Assembly (NCBI GenBank): GCA_951800145.1
Contig: CATOJE010000009.1
Coordinates: 1 to 64,000 of the forward strand
Direction of reading: 5' to 3'
Length of the DNA: 64,000 nt
From: an uncultured Lachnospiraceae bacterium
GTDB taxonomy: Bacteria; Bacillota; Clostridia; Lachnospirales; Lachnospiraceae
In this document: in pieces, positions 17,065 through 26,225 of the stretch
Layout: every line of letters begins with the position of its first letter
Numbering within the stretch: position 1 is the first letter of the stretch
Notes under the pieces: model-generated
The model's input: only the letters and a program-made list of their open reading frames with translations
Database searches by the model: none
Told to the model about the DNA's origin: nothing
Position numbers and translations under genes: made by a program

Positions 17065-18858
17065 CTACTCTGCCGTAATCTCCACCAATGCGGTCAGCGG
17101 CGTCTTTCCTCTCTGCTCCAGGGCCTCCTGGACAAAGAAATTATTTTCAATCCGGATGTCTAATATCTGGTAGGGCTGCGCATGTATTTGGGCATGGTAA
17201 ATATTTTCCTCCACATTAAGCTGCTGATCCAGCGCTCCATCTACATAAATCCTGGTCTCCTCGCCGCCGGAGAGCATACCCGGATAGAGAAACCGAAAGG
17301 AGAGCTCTCCCTTTGGCCCCCCAAGGATGGAAAAGCTGCACTCCTGATCCATCCATCCGTCCTCATATAGGCCATAATTCACCTTAAACTTTTCTTCCTT
17401 TACAAACTGGGTAATATCCTGAAACCGATTCCCCTCTGTATCCTCCCAGAGAACCAGCATCTGATCCGTAACAAGCCCTATATCCCGGATGGTGTCGATC
17501 TCCTCCAGGCAGATATCCTCCTTCTCCCCGGAGTGTGCAAGCACATGGAAAAATTCCTGCAGCTCCTGCCTGTTGAAGGATTCCAGCCCCAAAACATAAA
17601 TACGCTTCTCATACAGGGCATTCCCGTACCGCTCCAGTGTTTCCTCCGCCAGGGAATTATATTTCTCCTGGAGGCTATACGCCTCAGATGCAAAAAGCTG
17701 TCTCCGAAGGCCCCAGGCAAAGGGAATTGCTGCTATAAAATAGATTGCAAACAATCCCATGGCGATTTCTCTCCCATGGCCCTTTTTAGGAACCAGCTGC
17801 ATGGTGTGCTGGGCCTGAAAATTTGCTTCCGCCGTATCCCCGGTCTGCTTTTTTGTCACGGCAATCTCCTCCTCCGAAGACATGACCCTGCCAATATAAT
17901 TCAGGAACAGCAGCAGCACGCTGCAGGCCCCATAGAACAGGCTGCCATAGGCCGCAGAGCTCTCCAAACAGGCAAGGAGCGCCATAGCGGTCAGAAAAAG
18001 CCCCGCTGCTTTGACGGATTCCCATTTTCGTTCCTCCTCCCGCTGAAGCCGTATCAAAAATACAGTAAAAAGCAAAAGCAGAGATACCCCGGACACGCAC
18101 AAAGAAAGCTTCATCCATGCGGAAAGCCCGGAGGGGAAGTATGGAAGCTGCCAAACCCTTGCAGGCAGGGAGCGCTGCCCTCCCCACAGACAGATGAGGA
18201 ATACCAGAAAAAGCTGACGCAGCGGCCAAAACCATTTCCGCAGCTGGAACCTCTGCCGGAAAACCAAGGTCAGGTAAAACAGCAAAATCAGCACAAAATA
18301 TCGCTGGCAGATCAGACAGGCGCTAAAGTACAGCCAGCAGGCGCCATGATAATACCAAACCTTTTCCTGTCTGGATGTCAGATAAATGTGAAGGCAAAAC
18401 ACCACGCCCACTGCCAGCCAGAGCCCCCACGCCTCCCAAAGTCCCAAAAGGCTTCCTGTCTGGCCGCTGCACATCCCAAAAAGCAAAAACAGAATTCCGC
18501 TTAAAAATCCATAGATCCACCTGCCGGATATCTGCCTGCTCATCTGGTAAAAAAAGTAGGCTGCCAAACCACTGCAAAAAATATGGATGGGAAGGAGTCG
18601 CTCCACATGAGGCCCCGCAAGGAACAGCTCCAGCCAGGCCATAAGACGGTAAAGAGGGCTAAAGCCTGTATACTCTGTAGAAAATAAAAAGGAAAAAAAG
18701 GAGCTCTCCTTATAGCTTGACCAAAGCTGCAGATCCTCTCCTCCAAGTCCCCCAAGCTTAAGCCCAGAGTTAATAAAATACGCAGCCCCCATTAAAAATC
18801 CTATGGCAATGATTTCATTTTTTATCTGCATCTGTTTTTCTATGGAAAGTGGTTTCAA
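17065..18858 (-). CDS. Polytopic membrane protein with extracytoplasmic C-terminal domain
   Basis: A 597-residue protein. About 370 residues of hydrophobic segments come first, then a last membrane segment near 372-390 and a soluble domain of about 200 residues to the C-terminus, probably beta-rich and outside the cell. The first loop holds GGEDLQLWSSY (acidic pair, about 35-45), as in GT-C enzymes. Initiation at TTG 18858 is supported by AGGAGG eight bases upstream. Role is inferred: transfer of a polyprenyl-linked sugar to the exported glycan. No close named homologue comes to mind. Confidence 0.65.
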   Translation of the reverse strand: MKPLSIEKQMQIKNEIIAIGFLMGAAYFINSGLKLGGLGGEDLQLWSSYKESSFFSFLFSTEYTGFSPLYRLMAWLELFLAGPHVERLLPIHIFCSGLAAYFFYQMSRQISGRWIYGFLSGILFLLFGMCSGQTGSLLGLWEAWGLWLAVGVVFCLHIYLTSRQEKVWYYHGACWLYFSACLICQRYFVLILLFYLTLVFRQRFQLRKWFWPLRQLFLVFLICLWGGQRSLPARVWQLPYFPSGLSAWMKLSLCVSGVSLLLLFTVFLIRLQREEERKWESVKAAGLFLTAMALLACLESSAAYGSLFYGACSVLLLFLNYIGRVMSSEEEIAVTKKQTGDTAEANFQAQHTMQLVPKKGHGREIAMGLFAIYFIAAIPFAWGLRRQLFASEAYSLQEKYNSLAEETLERYGNALYEKRIYVLGLESFNRQELQEFFHVLAHSGEKEDICLEEIDTIRDIGLVTDQMLVLWEDTEGNRFQDITQFVKEEKFKVNYGLYEDGWMDQECSFSILGGPKGELSFRFLYPGMLSGGEETRIYVDGALDQQLNVEENIYHAQIHAQPYQILDIRIENNFFVQEALEQRGKTPLTALVEITAE

Positions 18859-18912
18859 ATCACCGCCTCCTTTTCTCTGACTGCTGTGCTGACCATCTGG
18901 AACTATATGGCT

Positions 18913-21177
18913 TTAACGGTTATTCCTGTAAAACTCAGCTGCCGCTTCCGGATCTATGGGATATTCCCCCTTTAGATTTACCCGGGCTATCATGTTACGG
19001 TTTTCATACCGGATATCCGCCAGGCTTCCCTCTTCAATCAGATACCGGATCACATCCCAGGCCCTGGTTCCCTCCTCCAGATAGTCCTCCTGCACATATA
19101 CATATTCGGTCTGGGCAAACCGCAAAAACTCCTTAAAGTCTGCCAGGGTTTTTACCAGCCTTACGTTCCCCCCGCTTCCAGTCACATCGTAATAGCTCTG
19201 GACATTACAGGGAAACTGCAGTACCTGTGGATGCTCTCCCACCGCAAGCACCCTGGTTCTGGGATCCTGAGACAGGATGGACCAGATCGCCTGATTTCCT
19301 CTGCTGCAGAAGGTCTCATACGTCTGCAGCTGGTGAGGATAATATCCCTTATGCCAAAGCGCGGCTGGCGTAAAGCCTACAACACCTGCCCAGTTTGCCC
19401 CCAGCATTACCACAGCCTGGAATAAAAAGCAGCCCGCCGCCAGCCCTTTCCTGGAAAAAAAGGTTCGGGACTGCCAAATCCCTGCCTGAGATAAGGAAAG
19501 AACCCCTAAAACCACTGCCAGCACATACAAAAGCATAAAATAATTTCCATCTACCTGCCAGAGCAAAAAAAGGCTTATAAGGCTGAGCGCTATGACAGCC
19601 GCACCGGCCCAGCTCACACAGATAAAGGCCTTTCTCTCCGCCTCCCTGCGGCCTTCCGTCCACTGCCGTCCCCACATCCCCCAGGCCAGCAGAAAAAGCG
19701 GGATCAGCCCGGTCCCCCAGGCAATGATCACATGGCCCATATCCTCCCCTGCCGGAAAGAAGAAAAATCCATACAGCCGCTTCAGGAAAAATAGTATGCT
19801 TTCCTGTACACCCATTTCCAGTCCCTGATCCGGTATGGCGGAAAATGCATAGGGCCACTGTACAGAGAACCCCAGCTTTTCCCAAATCGAGGTAAATACA
19901 GAGGTTGAGGGCACTCCGGTCATCTGGTAGGTGCGGAGCCAGGTCCCAGTCCACGCACCCAGCCCGGAAATAAGCGCTGCGCTTAAATATCTCTTTTCCT
20001 TCCAAAGGCCCTTCCACAAAACCGCCCCCTCCTTCCACAGGTAAAGCAGGCAGATCAGGGAGATGGCCGTGGAAAAAACTACTGCGGTCGGCTTCATGGC
20101 AAAGCTTAAAAAGCAGCTGCCTGCGGCAATGCCAAACCATTTTTGAGCGTCCTCTCCCTTTTTAGTAAGGAGGCCCGCTGCTCCATTCAGGATACACAGC
20201 TGGCAGACTAAGGTGGCAATATCGCTTTTAGCCGTAATCGCCATATTCATCACGCCGGGTATCATGGATACAAAGGCCGCCGCTTTTATTTGCTGAAGGC
20301 GTGTGCCCCCTAAACTTCCGGTGAGCTCATAAACAAGGAGCAGCGCCAGCAAGGTCAGCCACAGATTAAAGCAGAAAAGATACCCGTACGTAGCTGTTCC
20401 GGCCATGGGAAAGGAAAGGATCTCAAATCCCTTTGGGTAGGTGTATACCAGATTGATATTGCCCAGATTCTCATAGATTCCTCTGCCATTATCCAGAATA
20501 TAGGGGGAACGGAGCCCATAGTGCAGGGAATCATAGTCTGCACCCTGATTCAGCCTGGCCAGCTGGATGAATACCATGGTAAACAAGATAGCCCAGTACA
20601 GCCCCTCTCCTTTTCCTGAATCGGTCCCTTCCCTTCTCTGCTCCAGGCCCTTCCCACCGGACATTTTCCGAAAAAGCCCGACTGCCATAGCCAGAATCAG
20701 GGCTAGGGTCATGCCTGCCCCCAGGATCCGGATACGGCCCAGGCCTCCGATGGAGAAGGCGGATAAAAGGCAGATGAGGCAGATCCATCCTCCTGCTCCC
20801 ATAAGAAAGGCTTCTGAAACATTAACACCTTCCCTTCGGCCGGCGAAATTCCCTATCAGTCTTCCGAAAAGGAGAATTCCTAAAAGCCAGGCGCCAGAAA
20901 CCAGAAATGGAAGGAAAATCTGATGGCACCAGGTTCCGACGGCAATCCCGGCCCCGATTCCGGCGATTCGGATCCATCCTTTTCTGGGGATGCAGCAAAA
21001 TCCCAGCATCCAACCGAAAAACAGGAGCGTCTCAGCCATCGCCTTCCTGCCCTGACTGCAAAGGATGTATGTCTCTAAGGTTCCTGAGCAAAGGAGCATA
21101 CCTGCCCCGGTAATCAGGCAGAAGATTCCCGCCCCGGCCCATACCCATTGTCTTACGCCTTGATTTATCATTCTCAT
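18913..21177 (-). CDS. Large polytopic membrane protein, paralogue of the gene at 31481-33760
   Basis: A 754-residue protein with about twelve or more membrane segments and a soluble C-terminal region. It shares marked similarity with the 759-residue protein at 31481: both have an acidic loop (YDSLHYGLRSPYILDN here), then GIYENLGNINLVYTYPKG, FNLWLT, a PGVMN segment and a similar C-terminal stretch (YVYVQEDYLEEG; ENRNMIARVNL). This points to an internal duplication with divergence. Topology and the acidic loop suggest a GT-C-like transferase, not proven. Ribosome site is poor (GCGGG). Confidence 0.68.
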   Translation of the reverse strand: MRMINQGVRQWVWAGAGIFCLITGAGMLLCSGTLETYILCSQGRKAMAETLLFFGWMLGFCCIPRKGWIRIAGIGAGIAVGTWCHQIFLPFLVSGAWLLGILLFGRLIGNFAGRREGVNVSEAFLMGAGGWICLICLLSAFSIGGLGRIRILGAGMTLALILAMAVGLFRKMSGGKGLEQRREGTDSGKGEGLYWAILFTMVFIQLARLNQGADYDSLHYGLRSPYILDNGRGIYENLGNINLVYTYPKGFEILSFPMAGTATYGYLFCFNLWLTLLALLLVYELTGSLGGTRLQQIKAAAFVSMIPGVMNMAITAKSDIATLVCQLCILNGAAGLLTKKGEDAQKWFGIAAGSCFLSFAMKPTAVVFSTAISLICLLYLWKEGAVLWKGLWKEKRYLSAALISGLGAWTGTWLRTYQMTGVPSTSVFTSIWEKLGFSVQWPYAFSAIPDQGLEMGVQESILFFLKRLYGFFFFPAGEDMGHVIIAWGTGLIPLFLLAWGMWGRQWTEGRREAERKAFICVSWAGAAVIALSLISLFLLWQVDGNYFMLLYVLAVVLGVLSLSQAGIWQSRTFFSRKGLAAGCFLFQAVVMLGANWAGVVGFTPAALWHKGYYPHQLQTYETFCSRGNQAIWSILSQDPRTRVLAVGEHPQVLQFPCNVQSYYDVTGSGGNVRLVKTLADFKEFLRFAQTEYVYVQEDYLEEGTRAWDVIRYLIEEGSLADIRYENRNMIARVNLKGEYPIDPEAAAEFYRNNR

Positions 21178-21239
21178 CCCGCATCATCCCTATCCAGCAT
21201 TTATATTGTTACGGTTCACGGCTGCCGTTCACAGCAGCT

Positions 21240-22037
21240 TTATATTTCATAGGAGTCATAGGCCTTCTGGTAATATTTCATCAGAAGCCCTGCTACAGCC
21301 TCCGGCCAGATCCGCCGAAACATCCGCTCTTCCTCTTCAAACCGTAGAGCCTCCCTCATACAGGTATTGGTAGCTGCCTCCGGGTGAAGCCGGTGATATA
21401 CCAGCGGGCGCTCCACACAGATAAACCTGCCAGGCTCCTCTGCCATGGTGATCAGCTTATCCCAGTCCAGGACAAACCGGCAGGCAGTATTAAAAAACGG
21501 CTGCATATCTCCTTCCTGTGGATCCTTGCGGTAGGTACAGGCCGGACAGCAAATGGGATTTCCAAAGCACAAAGCCGCTTTTTTTACAGGAGGCAGATGG
21601 TTCAGCCTGGAAAACCGCAGGGGAAGCCGCAGAAGCCGTTTCACCATCTCCATCCGCTCCCCCCTGGCCAGCTGCCGTCCCTTCACCGTTACATAGTCTG
21701 TGGTAAACAGGGTAACATCCGGATACCTGGTCACTGCACGCTCCAGCTCCTTCACATAATTTCTTCCGTACAAATCATCCTGATGGGCGATGGTTACATA
21801 CCTGGCCTCTGCCATCTCATAGGCAAAATTCCAGTCCTTTCCAATCCCGCTCTCACCCTCCCGCACAAAAACAGGCAAATGATACTGCTCTGCTAATCCC
21901 CGGATATACGGGCTGGGGGTCGAGGTACATACAATCACATCCGTAGGGCGGCTTTGCCCTGTCACAGAGCGGATGCAGGCCTCCAGATAGGGAGAATCCC
22001 CAAAAGAGCAGATGGCAAAGGTATGTAAATTTTTCAT
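21240..22037 (-). CDS. Family 2 glycosyltransferase
   Basis: A 265-residue GT2 enzyme: N-terminal FAICSFGDSPYLEACIRSV, then a DDL motif in IAHQDDLYGRNYV (about 83-95) as the nucleotide-sugar site, and a cysteine-rich segment GNPICCPACTYRKDP. No membrane segment is evident, so it should act on lipid-linked glycan at the inner membrane face. Linkage and sugar cannot be told. It lies between the acyltransferase and the 754-residue membrane protein, same strand. Confidence 0.85.
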   Translation of the reverse strand: MKNLHTFAICSFGDSPYLEACIRSVTGQSRPTDVIVCTSTPSPYIRGLAEQYHLPVFVREGESGIGKDWNFAYEMAEARYVTIAHQDDLYGRNYVKELERAVTRYPDVTLFTTDYVTVKGRQLARGERMEMVKRLLRLPLRFSRLNHLPPVKKAALCFGNPICCPACTYRKDPQEGDMQPFFNTACRFVLDWDKLITMAEEPGRFICVERPLVYHRLHPEAATNTCMREALRFEEEERMFRRIWPEAVAGLLMKYYQKAYDSYEI

Positions 22038-22076
22038 AGCAGGCTTTCCTTTCCGGCTGTATGCAGCCTATATCTT

Positions 22077-23108
22077 TTACTTTCGGAAGGGATTGGGCTT
22101 CAGCAGAAACGCAGCGAACAGGCTTAGCAGTGAAACACCCACAAAGGTATAGGTGATCCCAATCCAGTTTTTCGACATACAGTTTATCTTGATGATATCC
22201 GGCATCAAAGGCGTAATCACCCCGTCCAGCCATATAAGCACCGGCACATGGACTGCCATGATCAGCATACTGTTTTTCCCAAATAAAGCGAATGCTTTGG
22301 CAAGGGGAGGACAGTGGGCAAGCAGCTTAGATCCCGCCAATATCAGATAGCAGCCGCATAAGGCGGCCAGGTAAAAGCTCCATAGGCCCTGATTGCCAAA
22401 CCATGCTGCATTGATATCCACACGGCCATTCTGCCGGACGCAGAGCAGCCAGAGAAAAAGGGCTGGAACCGCCAGAAGAAGCTCTGCCTTCCAGCTCCAG
22501 GCTGAGGATGTTTTCTTAAGCCGTTCACCCAGCTGTCTGGCCAGATAGCCGACATAAAAGAATCCCTGCATAATCATAGCCAGCTCAAAGCCCCAGGGCA
22601 GCCGGAATTCTGTAAGCTTAATCCTCCATCCTGCTGCCATCACAAGACAGACGGCGATTCCCTCCAAAAAGTACCTCTGCCATGGCTTCCTTCCCAGGGC
22701 GCCCACCTGCAAAATCAGGTAAAACCAGATATTTGCCACAAAAAACATGGTCAAAAACCAGATGGGCAGGTTAGGCAGGTAATTCCGGATCCCGATGCCC
22801 CACAGCATTCCCACAGCGTATTGGAGCATTTCCTGCTGATTATCCGGCCATGCATAAAGAATGGAAAACAAGGCAAACAAAAAATATGGCTGCACCAGCC
22901 GGTAAAACTTTTTGGAAAAAAAGGTAAAAAAGCGCTCCCTCTTCTCCATCCAATAGCCTCCAAGGAGCAAAAAGACAGGAAGCTGCACACTGTATATAAT
23001 TTGATTCATTCTCCCGTCATATTCAAAAAACCGGTTCATATGACCCAGTATCACCAGAAGAATGCCGATTCCCTTAGCCACATCAATCCACAAGGTTCTC
23101 TGCTTCAT
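22077..23108 (-). CDS. Acyltransferase family 3 membrane protein
   Basis: A 343-residue protein with about ten membrane segments. The first segment carries IDVAKGIGILLVILGHMNRF, with the conserved His of the acyltransferase_3 (OafA/NodX) family, which transfers acetyl or similar groups to sugars. In a glycan cluster, O-acetylation of the polysaccharide is the natural reading. Ribosome site GAGG lies seven bases before the ATG. A second member of the family is at 33757. Confidence 0.88.
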   Translation of the reverse strand: MKQRTLWIDVAKGIGILLVILGHMNRFFEYDGRMNQIIYSVQLPVFLLLGGYWMEKRERFFTFFSKKFYRLVQPYFLFALFSILYAWPDNQQEMLQYAVGMLWGIGIRNYLPNLPIWFLTMFFVANIWFYLILQVGALGRKPWQRYFLEGIAVCLVMAAGWRIKLTEFRLPWGFELAMIMQGFFYVGYLARQLGERLKKTSSAWSWKAELLLAVPALFLWLLCVRQNGRVDINAAWFGNQGLWSFYLAALCGCYLILAGSKLLAHCPPLAKAFALFGKNSMLIMAVHVPVLIWLDGVITPLMPDIIKINCMSKNWIGITYTFVGVSLLSLFAAFLLKPNPFRK

Positions 23109-23118
23109 AGCGTGACCT

Positions 23119-23763
23119 CTAGAAAAACCGTTCTTCCAGCATCAGGCAGAGCGCATGGTAAATGGGAAGATGAAGCTCCTGGATCCGGTAGGTCTCTTCC
23201 TCTGGCACGATGATTGCCACATCCGCAGCCTTGCCCAACCCGCCCCCGTCCTTTCCAGTAAGCCCGATTACCTTCATCCCCTTTGCCTTTGCCACAGCCG
23301 CTGCATACAGGATATTCTTCGCGTTTCCAGAGGTGGAGATCCCTAAGAAAACATCTCCCCTTACCCCATAGCCATAGGTCTGCTGGGCAAAGCCTAACAG
23401 GCCGTCCACATCATTCAAAAAGGCGGTGGATAAGCCGGGATGCCCGGTCAGGGCGATGGCGGGAAGGGTCCCCTGAAGCTTTTTCGCCAGCTCCTCCCCC
23501 CGCTCCTTATCCGCCTCTGCTAGGGCCTTTGCAAACTCCTCTGGCACTGGCCGCTTCTTGCAGAAGCCCTTCATCAGCTCTCCCACAATATGCTCACTGT
23601 CTGCACAGCTGCCTCCATTCCCCGCTACCAGAAGCTTTCCTCCTGTCTGATAGCACTGCTCCAGAATCTCATATGCCTGATAAATCTTCTCATTCACCGG
23701 TGCAAGCGCCGGGTATCGCTGGATTAAATCCATTAATTGTGTTTCCGGTTCCATGTCCTTCAT
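23119..23763 (-). CDS. gmhA: D-sedoheptulose-7-phosphate isomerase
   Basis: About 214 residues with a SIS domain. The substrate-site segment GNGGSCADSEHIVGELMKGF (about 41-60) is the GmhA signature, with the Glu and His that drive aldose-ketose isomerisation and Zn binding. It makes D-glycero-D-manno-heptose 7-phosphate, the first step of the heptose route whose other three genes lie immediately upstream. Two ATGs nine bases apart can serve as start; the longer frame to 23838 overlaps gmhB and is unlikely. Confidence 0.93.
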   Translation of the reverse strand: MKDMEPETQLMDLIQRYPALAPVNEKIYQAYEILEQCYQTGGKLLVAGNGGSCADSEHIVGELMKGFCKKRPVPEEFAKALAEADKERGEELAKKLQGTLPAIALTGHPGLSTAFLNDVDGLLGFAQQTYGYGVRGDVFLGISTSGNAKNILYAAAVAKAKGMKVIGLTGKDGGGLGKAADVAIIVPEEETYRIQELHLPIYHALCLMLEERFF

Positions 23764-23801
23764 TCCTTTCTCTGCATCGCAGCAGCCTTCTCGCAAGTCT
23801 C

Positions 23802-24398
23802 TCATCTCAGGGAGCCGCCCTCCCGCCCCAGAACCCACAGGGCCACATCCAATAGGGTTTCTCCAAAAAAATCCATGGAATGGGGATTTTCCCCGTCAGG
23901 CCTTCTGCAGGCCGCTTCATACAGTCCCTTTCCATATCCGGTCCCCACCAGAGCCGTGTGAAGGCCGAACCGGGCCCCTGCCTCTGTGTCCAGCCATTTA
24001 TCCCCTATCATATAGGAGTGGGCCTTATCCACCGGGGCTTCCCGGTCTGCCTGCTCAAACATGCCGATGTCCGGCTTACGGCAGCGGCAGCGGATCCTAT
24101 AGGGGCCGATTCCCTCCTTTGGATGATGGGGGCAATAGTAGCAGGCATCCACATGGGCTCCCTGCTCCTCTAGAAGCTGGTTCATATACTGATGGAGCAG
24201 CTTTACATCCTCCTCCCGGTAATAGCCTCTGGCCACTCCCGCCTGGTTGGTCACTACCACCACCCGGAAGCCTGCCTCATTCCACAGCCGGATCCCCTTC
24301 GCCGCCCCGGGAAGAAGCTTAAAGTCCTCCGGACGGTGGAGATAGTGTACTTCCTCATTAATGGTGCCGTCCCGATCCAGGAATATCGTCTTATACAT
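23802..24398 (-). CDS. gmhB: D-glycero-D-manno-heptose-1,7-bisphosphate 7-phosphatase
   Basis: A 198-residue HAD phosphatase: motif I FLDRDGTINEE, motif II TNQAGVARG, a zinc-knuckle pattern CYYCPHHP with CRCRKP, and motif IV IGDKWLDTEAG. These are GmhB marks. It removes the 7-phosphate to leave heptose 1-phosphate for the nucleotidyltransferase. The start MYKTIFLDRD overlaps the hddA end by 8 bp, with AAGGAG nine bases upstream. Confidence 0.93.
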   Translation of the reverse strand: MYKTIFLDRDGTINEEVHYLHRPEDFKLLPGAAKGIRLWNEAGFRVVVVTNQAGVARGYYREEDVKLLHQYMNQLLEEQGAHVDACYYCPHHPKEGIGPYRIRCRCRKPDIGMFEQADREAPVDKAHSYMIGDKWLDTEAGARFGLHTALVGTGYGKGLYEAACRRPDGENPHSMDFFGETLLDVALWVLGREGGSLR

Positions 24399-25461
24399 GG
24401 AATACATACTCCTTATCTGGAAGCTGCACCCTTACCTTGCCGTAGTCCCAGCGCTCCTCATCTGAGGCCCAGCTCTGAGCGCCCCGCAGCTCAAAGTTCC
24501 AGTCCGCCAGCTGGCCGCCTGCCTGCTCCATCCTTGCCGCCACCTTATGGCGGACATTATAGGGGCAGTACATTAAAAGATAGCCTCCGCCTCCTGCGCC
24601 CAAAAGCTTTCCTCCCAGGGCGCCTGCCTTGACCGCCTCCTCATAAAGGGCGTCGATCTGAGGATTAGTGATCTTGCTGCTCATCCGTTTCTTGCTCTCC
24701 CAGCTATAGTTCAGCAGCCGGCCAAAGCTGTATAGATTTCCCTTCAGCAGCTCATCCTTCATGGCATGGGCCAGAGCCTTCACCTCGCACATAGCCTCAA
24801 AGGCATCCTTTTTCTCGTAATTGCTCACCTGATCCTTAATAATATTGGCAGACACATGGATATTTCCAGTATAGCACAGCAGAAGATTATACTGCAGCTC
24901 GTGGATAATATCCTTTTTAATCCGGAGGGGATTTACCACCACATTATTTCTCCCATGAAACTCGATAAAATTAAAGCCGCCGAAGGTAGCCGCATACTGG
25001 TCCTGATAGCCTCCGGCAATATTTAGATCCAGTCTCTCCACCTGATATGCCAGATCGGCCAGCTGATACCCATCCATCTCGATTCCCTTCCACCTGGCCA
25101 TGGCCACCAGCATGGCCACCATCACCGTGGAGGAGGTTCCCAGGCCAGAGCCGGGAGGCGCGTCGCACTGCAGGTAAACCTCGCAGCCCTGGTGGATCTC
25201 CATCGCCTTTAGCGCCGCCTTCACCAGATCCAGCTTTCCGTCATAGACATAGTTTTCCTTTGTATTGTATTTTACTGTCATGTCAAAATCCAACGAATGG
25301 ACAATGATCTGATCATCTCTTCTTGGAACAATGGAGCAATAGGCATATTTATTAATAGTGCTTCCTAAAATCGCCCCTCCCTGCTCCACACAGAAGGGCT
25401 CCACATCGGTTCCCCCGCCGCCAAAGCTGACGCGCAGGGGAGCACGGCCTCTGATTACCAT
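24391..25461 (-). CDS. hddA: D-glycero-alpha-D-manno-heptose-7-phosphate kinase
   Basis: A 356-residue GHMP kinase. It starts MVIRGRAPLRVSFGGGGTD, and its ATP loop PPGSGLGTSST lies at about 93-103, with a later GAGGGGY segment. This is the HddA type, which phosphorylates C1 with alpha configuration and so commits to GDP-heptose rather than ADP-heptose, in contrast to the bifunctional HldE of lipopolysaccharide synthesis. The start overlaps hddC by 7 bp with AAGGAG upstream; the longer open frame to 25578 is not supported. Confidence 0.93.
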   Translation of the reverse strand: MVIRGRAPLRVSFGGGGTDVEPFCVEQGGAILGSTINKYAYCSIVPRRDDQIIVHSLDFDMTVKYNTKENYVYDGKLDLVKAALKAMEIHQGCEVYLQCDAPPGSGLGTSSTVMVAMLVAMARWKGIEMDGYQLADLAYQVERLDLNIAGGYQDQYAATFGGFNFIEFHGRNNVVVNPLRIKKDIIHELQYNLLLCYTGNIHVSANIIKDQVSNYEKKDAFEAMCEVKALAHAMKDELLKGNLYSFGRLLNYSWESKKRMSSKITNPQIDALYEEAVKAGALGGKLLGAGGGGYLLMYCPYNVRHKVAARMEQAGGQLADWNFELRGAQSWASDEERWDYGKVRVQLPDKEYVFHV

Positions 25462-26162
25462 GGTATCTCTCCTTTTTTCACATCCTCCTGGAACCGGAAA
25501 TAGTCCTCCGGCACACCGATATCGATAAAATACCCCTCGTTCACCACACCTCCAAGGCGACGGCCAGCGGCCATCCATCGGGGAATCATTTCATTTTCCA
25601 GGGAAACCTTGCCCTCAGGGATCTCTGACAGCAGGCTTCTGTTCATCAGATACACTCCGCCATTAATAGTCCCCGGCACGGCTTCCTGAGTCTTTTCATT
25701 AAAGCCGGTTAGCATTCCCTGGCAAAGGACTGCCCGTCCATAGCGTGATACATCCTCCACCTGCCTGAGCACCAGGGCAAAGTCCAGTCTCTGCTCCTCC
25801 TTCACCCTCCAGAGCCTTCCGTAGTCCATCTGGTAAAAGGTGTCTGCATTTAACACATAAAACCAGTCGTCGGTAATCTGCCATCCGGCATTCTTAATGG
25901 CGCCGGCTGTTCCAAGAAGGGCTTCCTCATAGGCGTAGGAGGCCTGGATCCCAAAGCTTTTTCCATCCTGAAAATACGCCTCCACCATGGAGCCCTTGTA
26001 GCCCACAGCAAAAATTATTTTCTCGATCCCCTGGCTCTTAAGCTGACGGATCAAATACTCCATAAATGGCCTTCCTTCAATCAGGGCCATGGGCTTGGGC
26101 CGGTCCGCCACCACGCTCCGCAGCCTGGTTCCCAGTCCCCCCGCTAATAATATCGCCTGCAT
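25455..26162 (-). CDS. hddC: D-glycero-alpha-D-manno-heptose-1-phosphate guanylyltransferase
   Basis: A 235-residue nucleotidyltransferase starting MQAILLAGGLGTRLRSVV with DRPKPMALIEGRPF, and LNADTF as the metal site. With hddA, gmhA and gmhB next to it, the HddC assignment (GDP-heptose synthesis) is strong, although sequence alone could also suit other sugar-1-phosphate transferases. First of the four heptose genes in transcription order; a long hairpin (26188-26220) lies just before it. Confidence 0.9.
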   Translation of the reverse strand: MQAILLAGGLGTRLRSVVADRPKPMALIEGRPFMEYLIRQLKSQGIEKIIFAVGYKGSMVEAYFQDGKSFGIQASYAYEEALLGTAGAIKNAGWQITDDWFYVLNADTFYQMDYGRLWRVKEEQRLDFALVLRQVEDVSRYGRAVLCQGMLTGFNEKTQEAVPGTINGGVYLMNRSLLSEIPEGKVSLENEMIPRWMAAGRRLGGVVNEGYFIDIGVPEDYFRFQEDVKKGEIPW

Positions 26163-26187
26163 TCTCTGCTCCCTTTCTCTGAATCTA

Positions 26188-26220
26188 GTGTCTTGGCTGA
26201 ATATAATTCAGACAAGACAC
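26188..26220. other. Intercistronic hairpin before the heptose genes
   Basis: Arms GTGTCTTG (26188-26195) and CAAGACAC (26213-26220) with an inner CTGAAT/ATTCAG stem, one mismatch between them and a short AT loop. There is no T run after it on the minus strand, so it is not a typical terminator. It could be an mRNA-processing or stability element that sets heptose-gene expression apart from the upstream genes. Confidence 0.6.
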
Positions 26221-26225
26221 TCGCC

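Noticed and set aside
17533-18504. 323-codon open frame on the plus strand
   Set aside because: Lies entirely antisense to a clear membrane-protein gene, has no ribosome site and a composition (Gln, Pro, Lys rich) typical of a shadow frame.
23119-26162. ADP-heptose (LPS core) pathway
   Set aside because: The kinase is HddA type and the nucleotidyltransferase HddC type; no HldE-like bifunctional protein or HldD epimerase is present.
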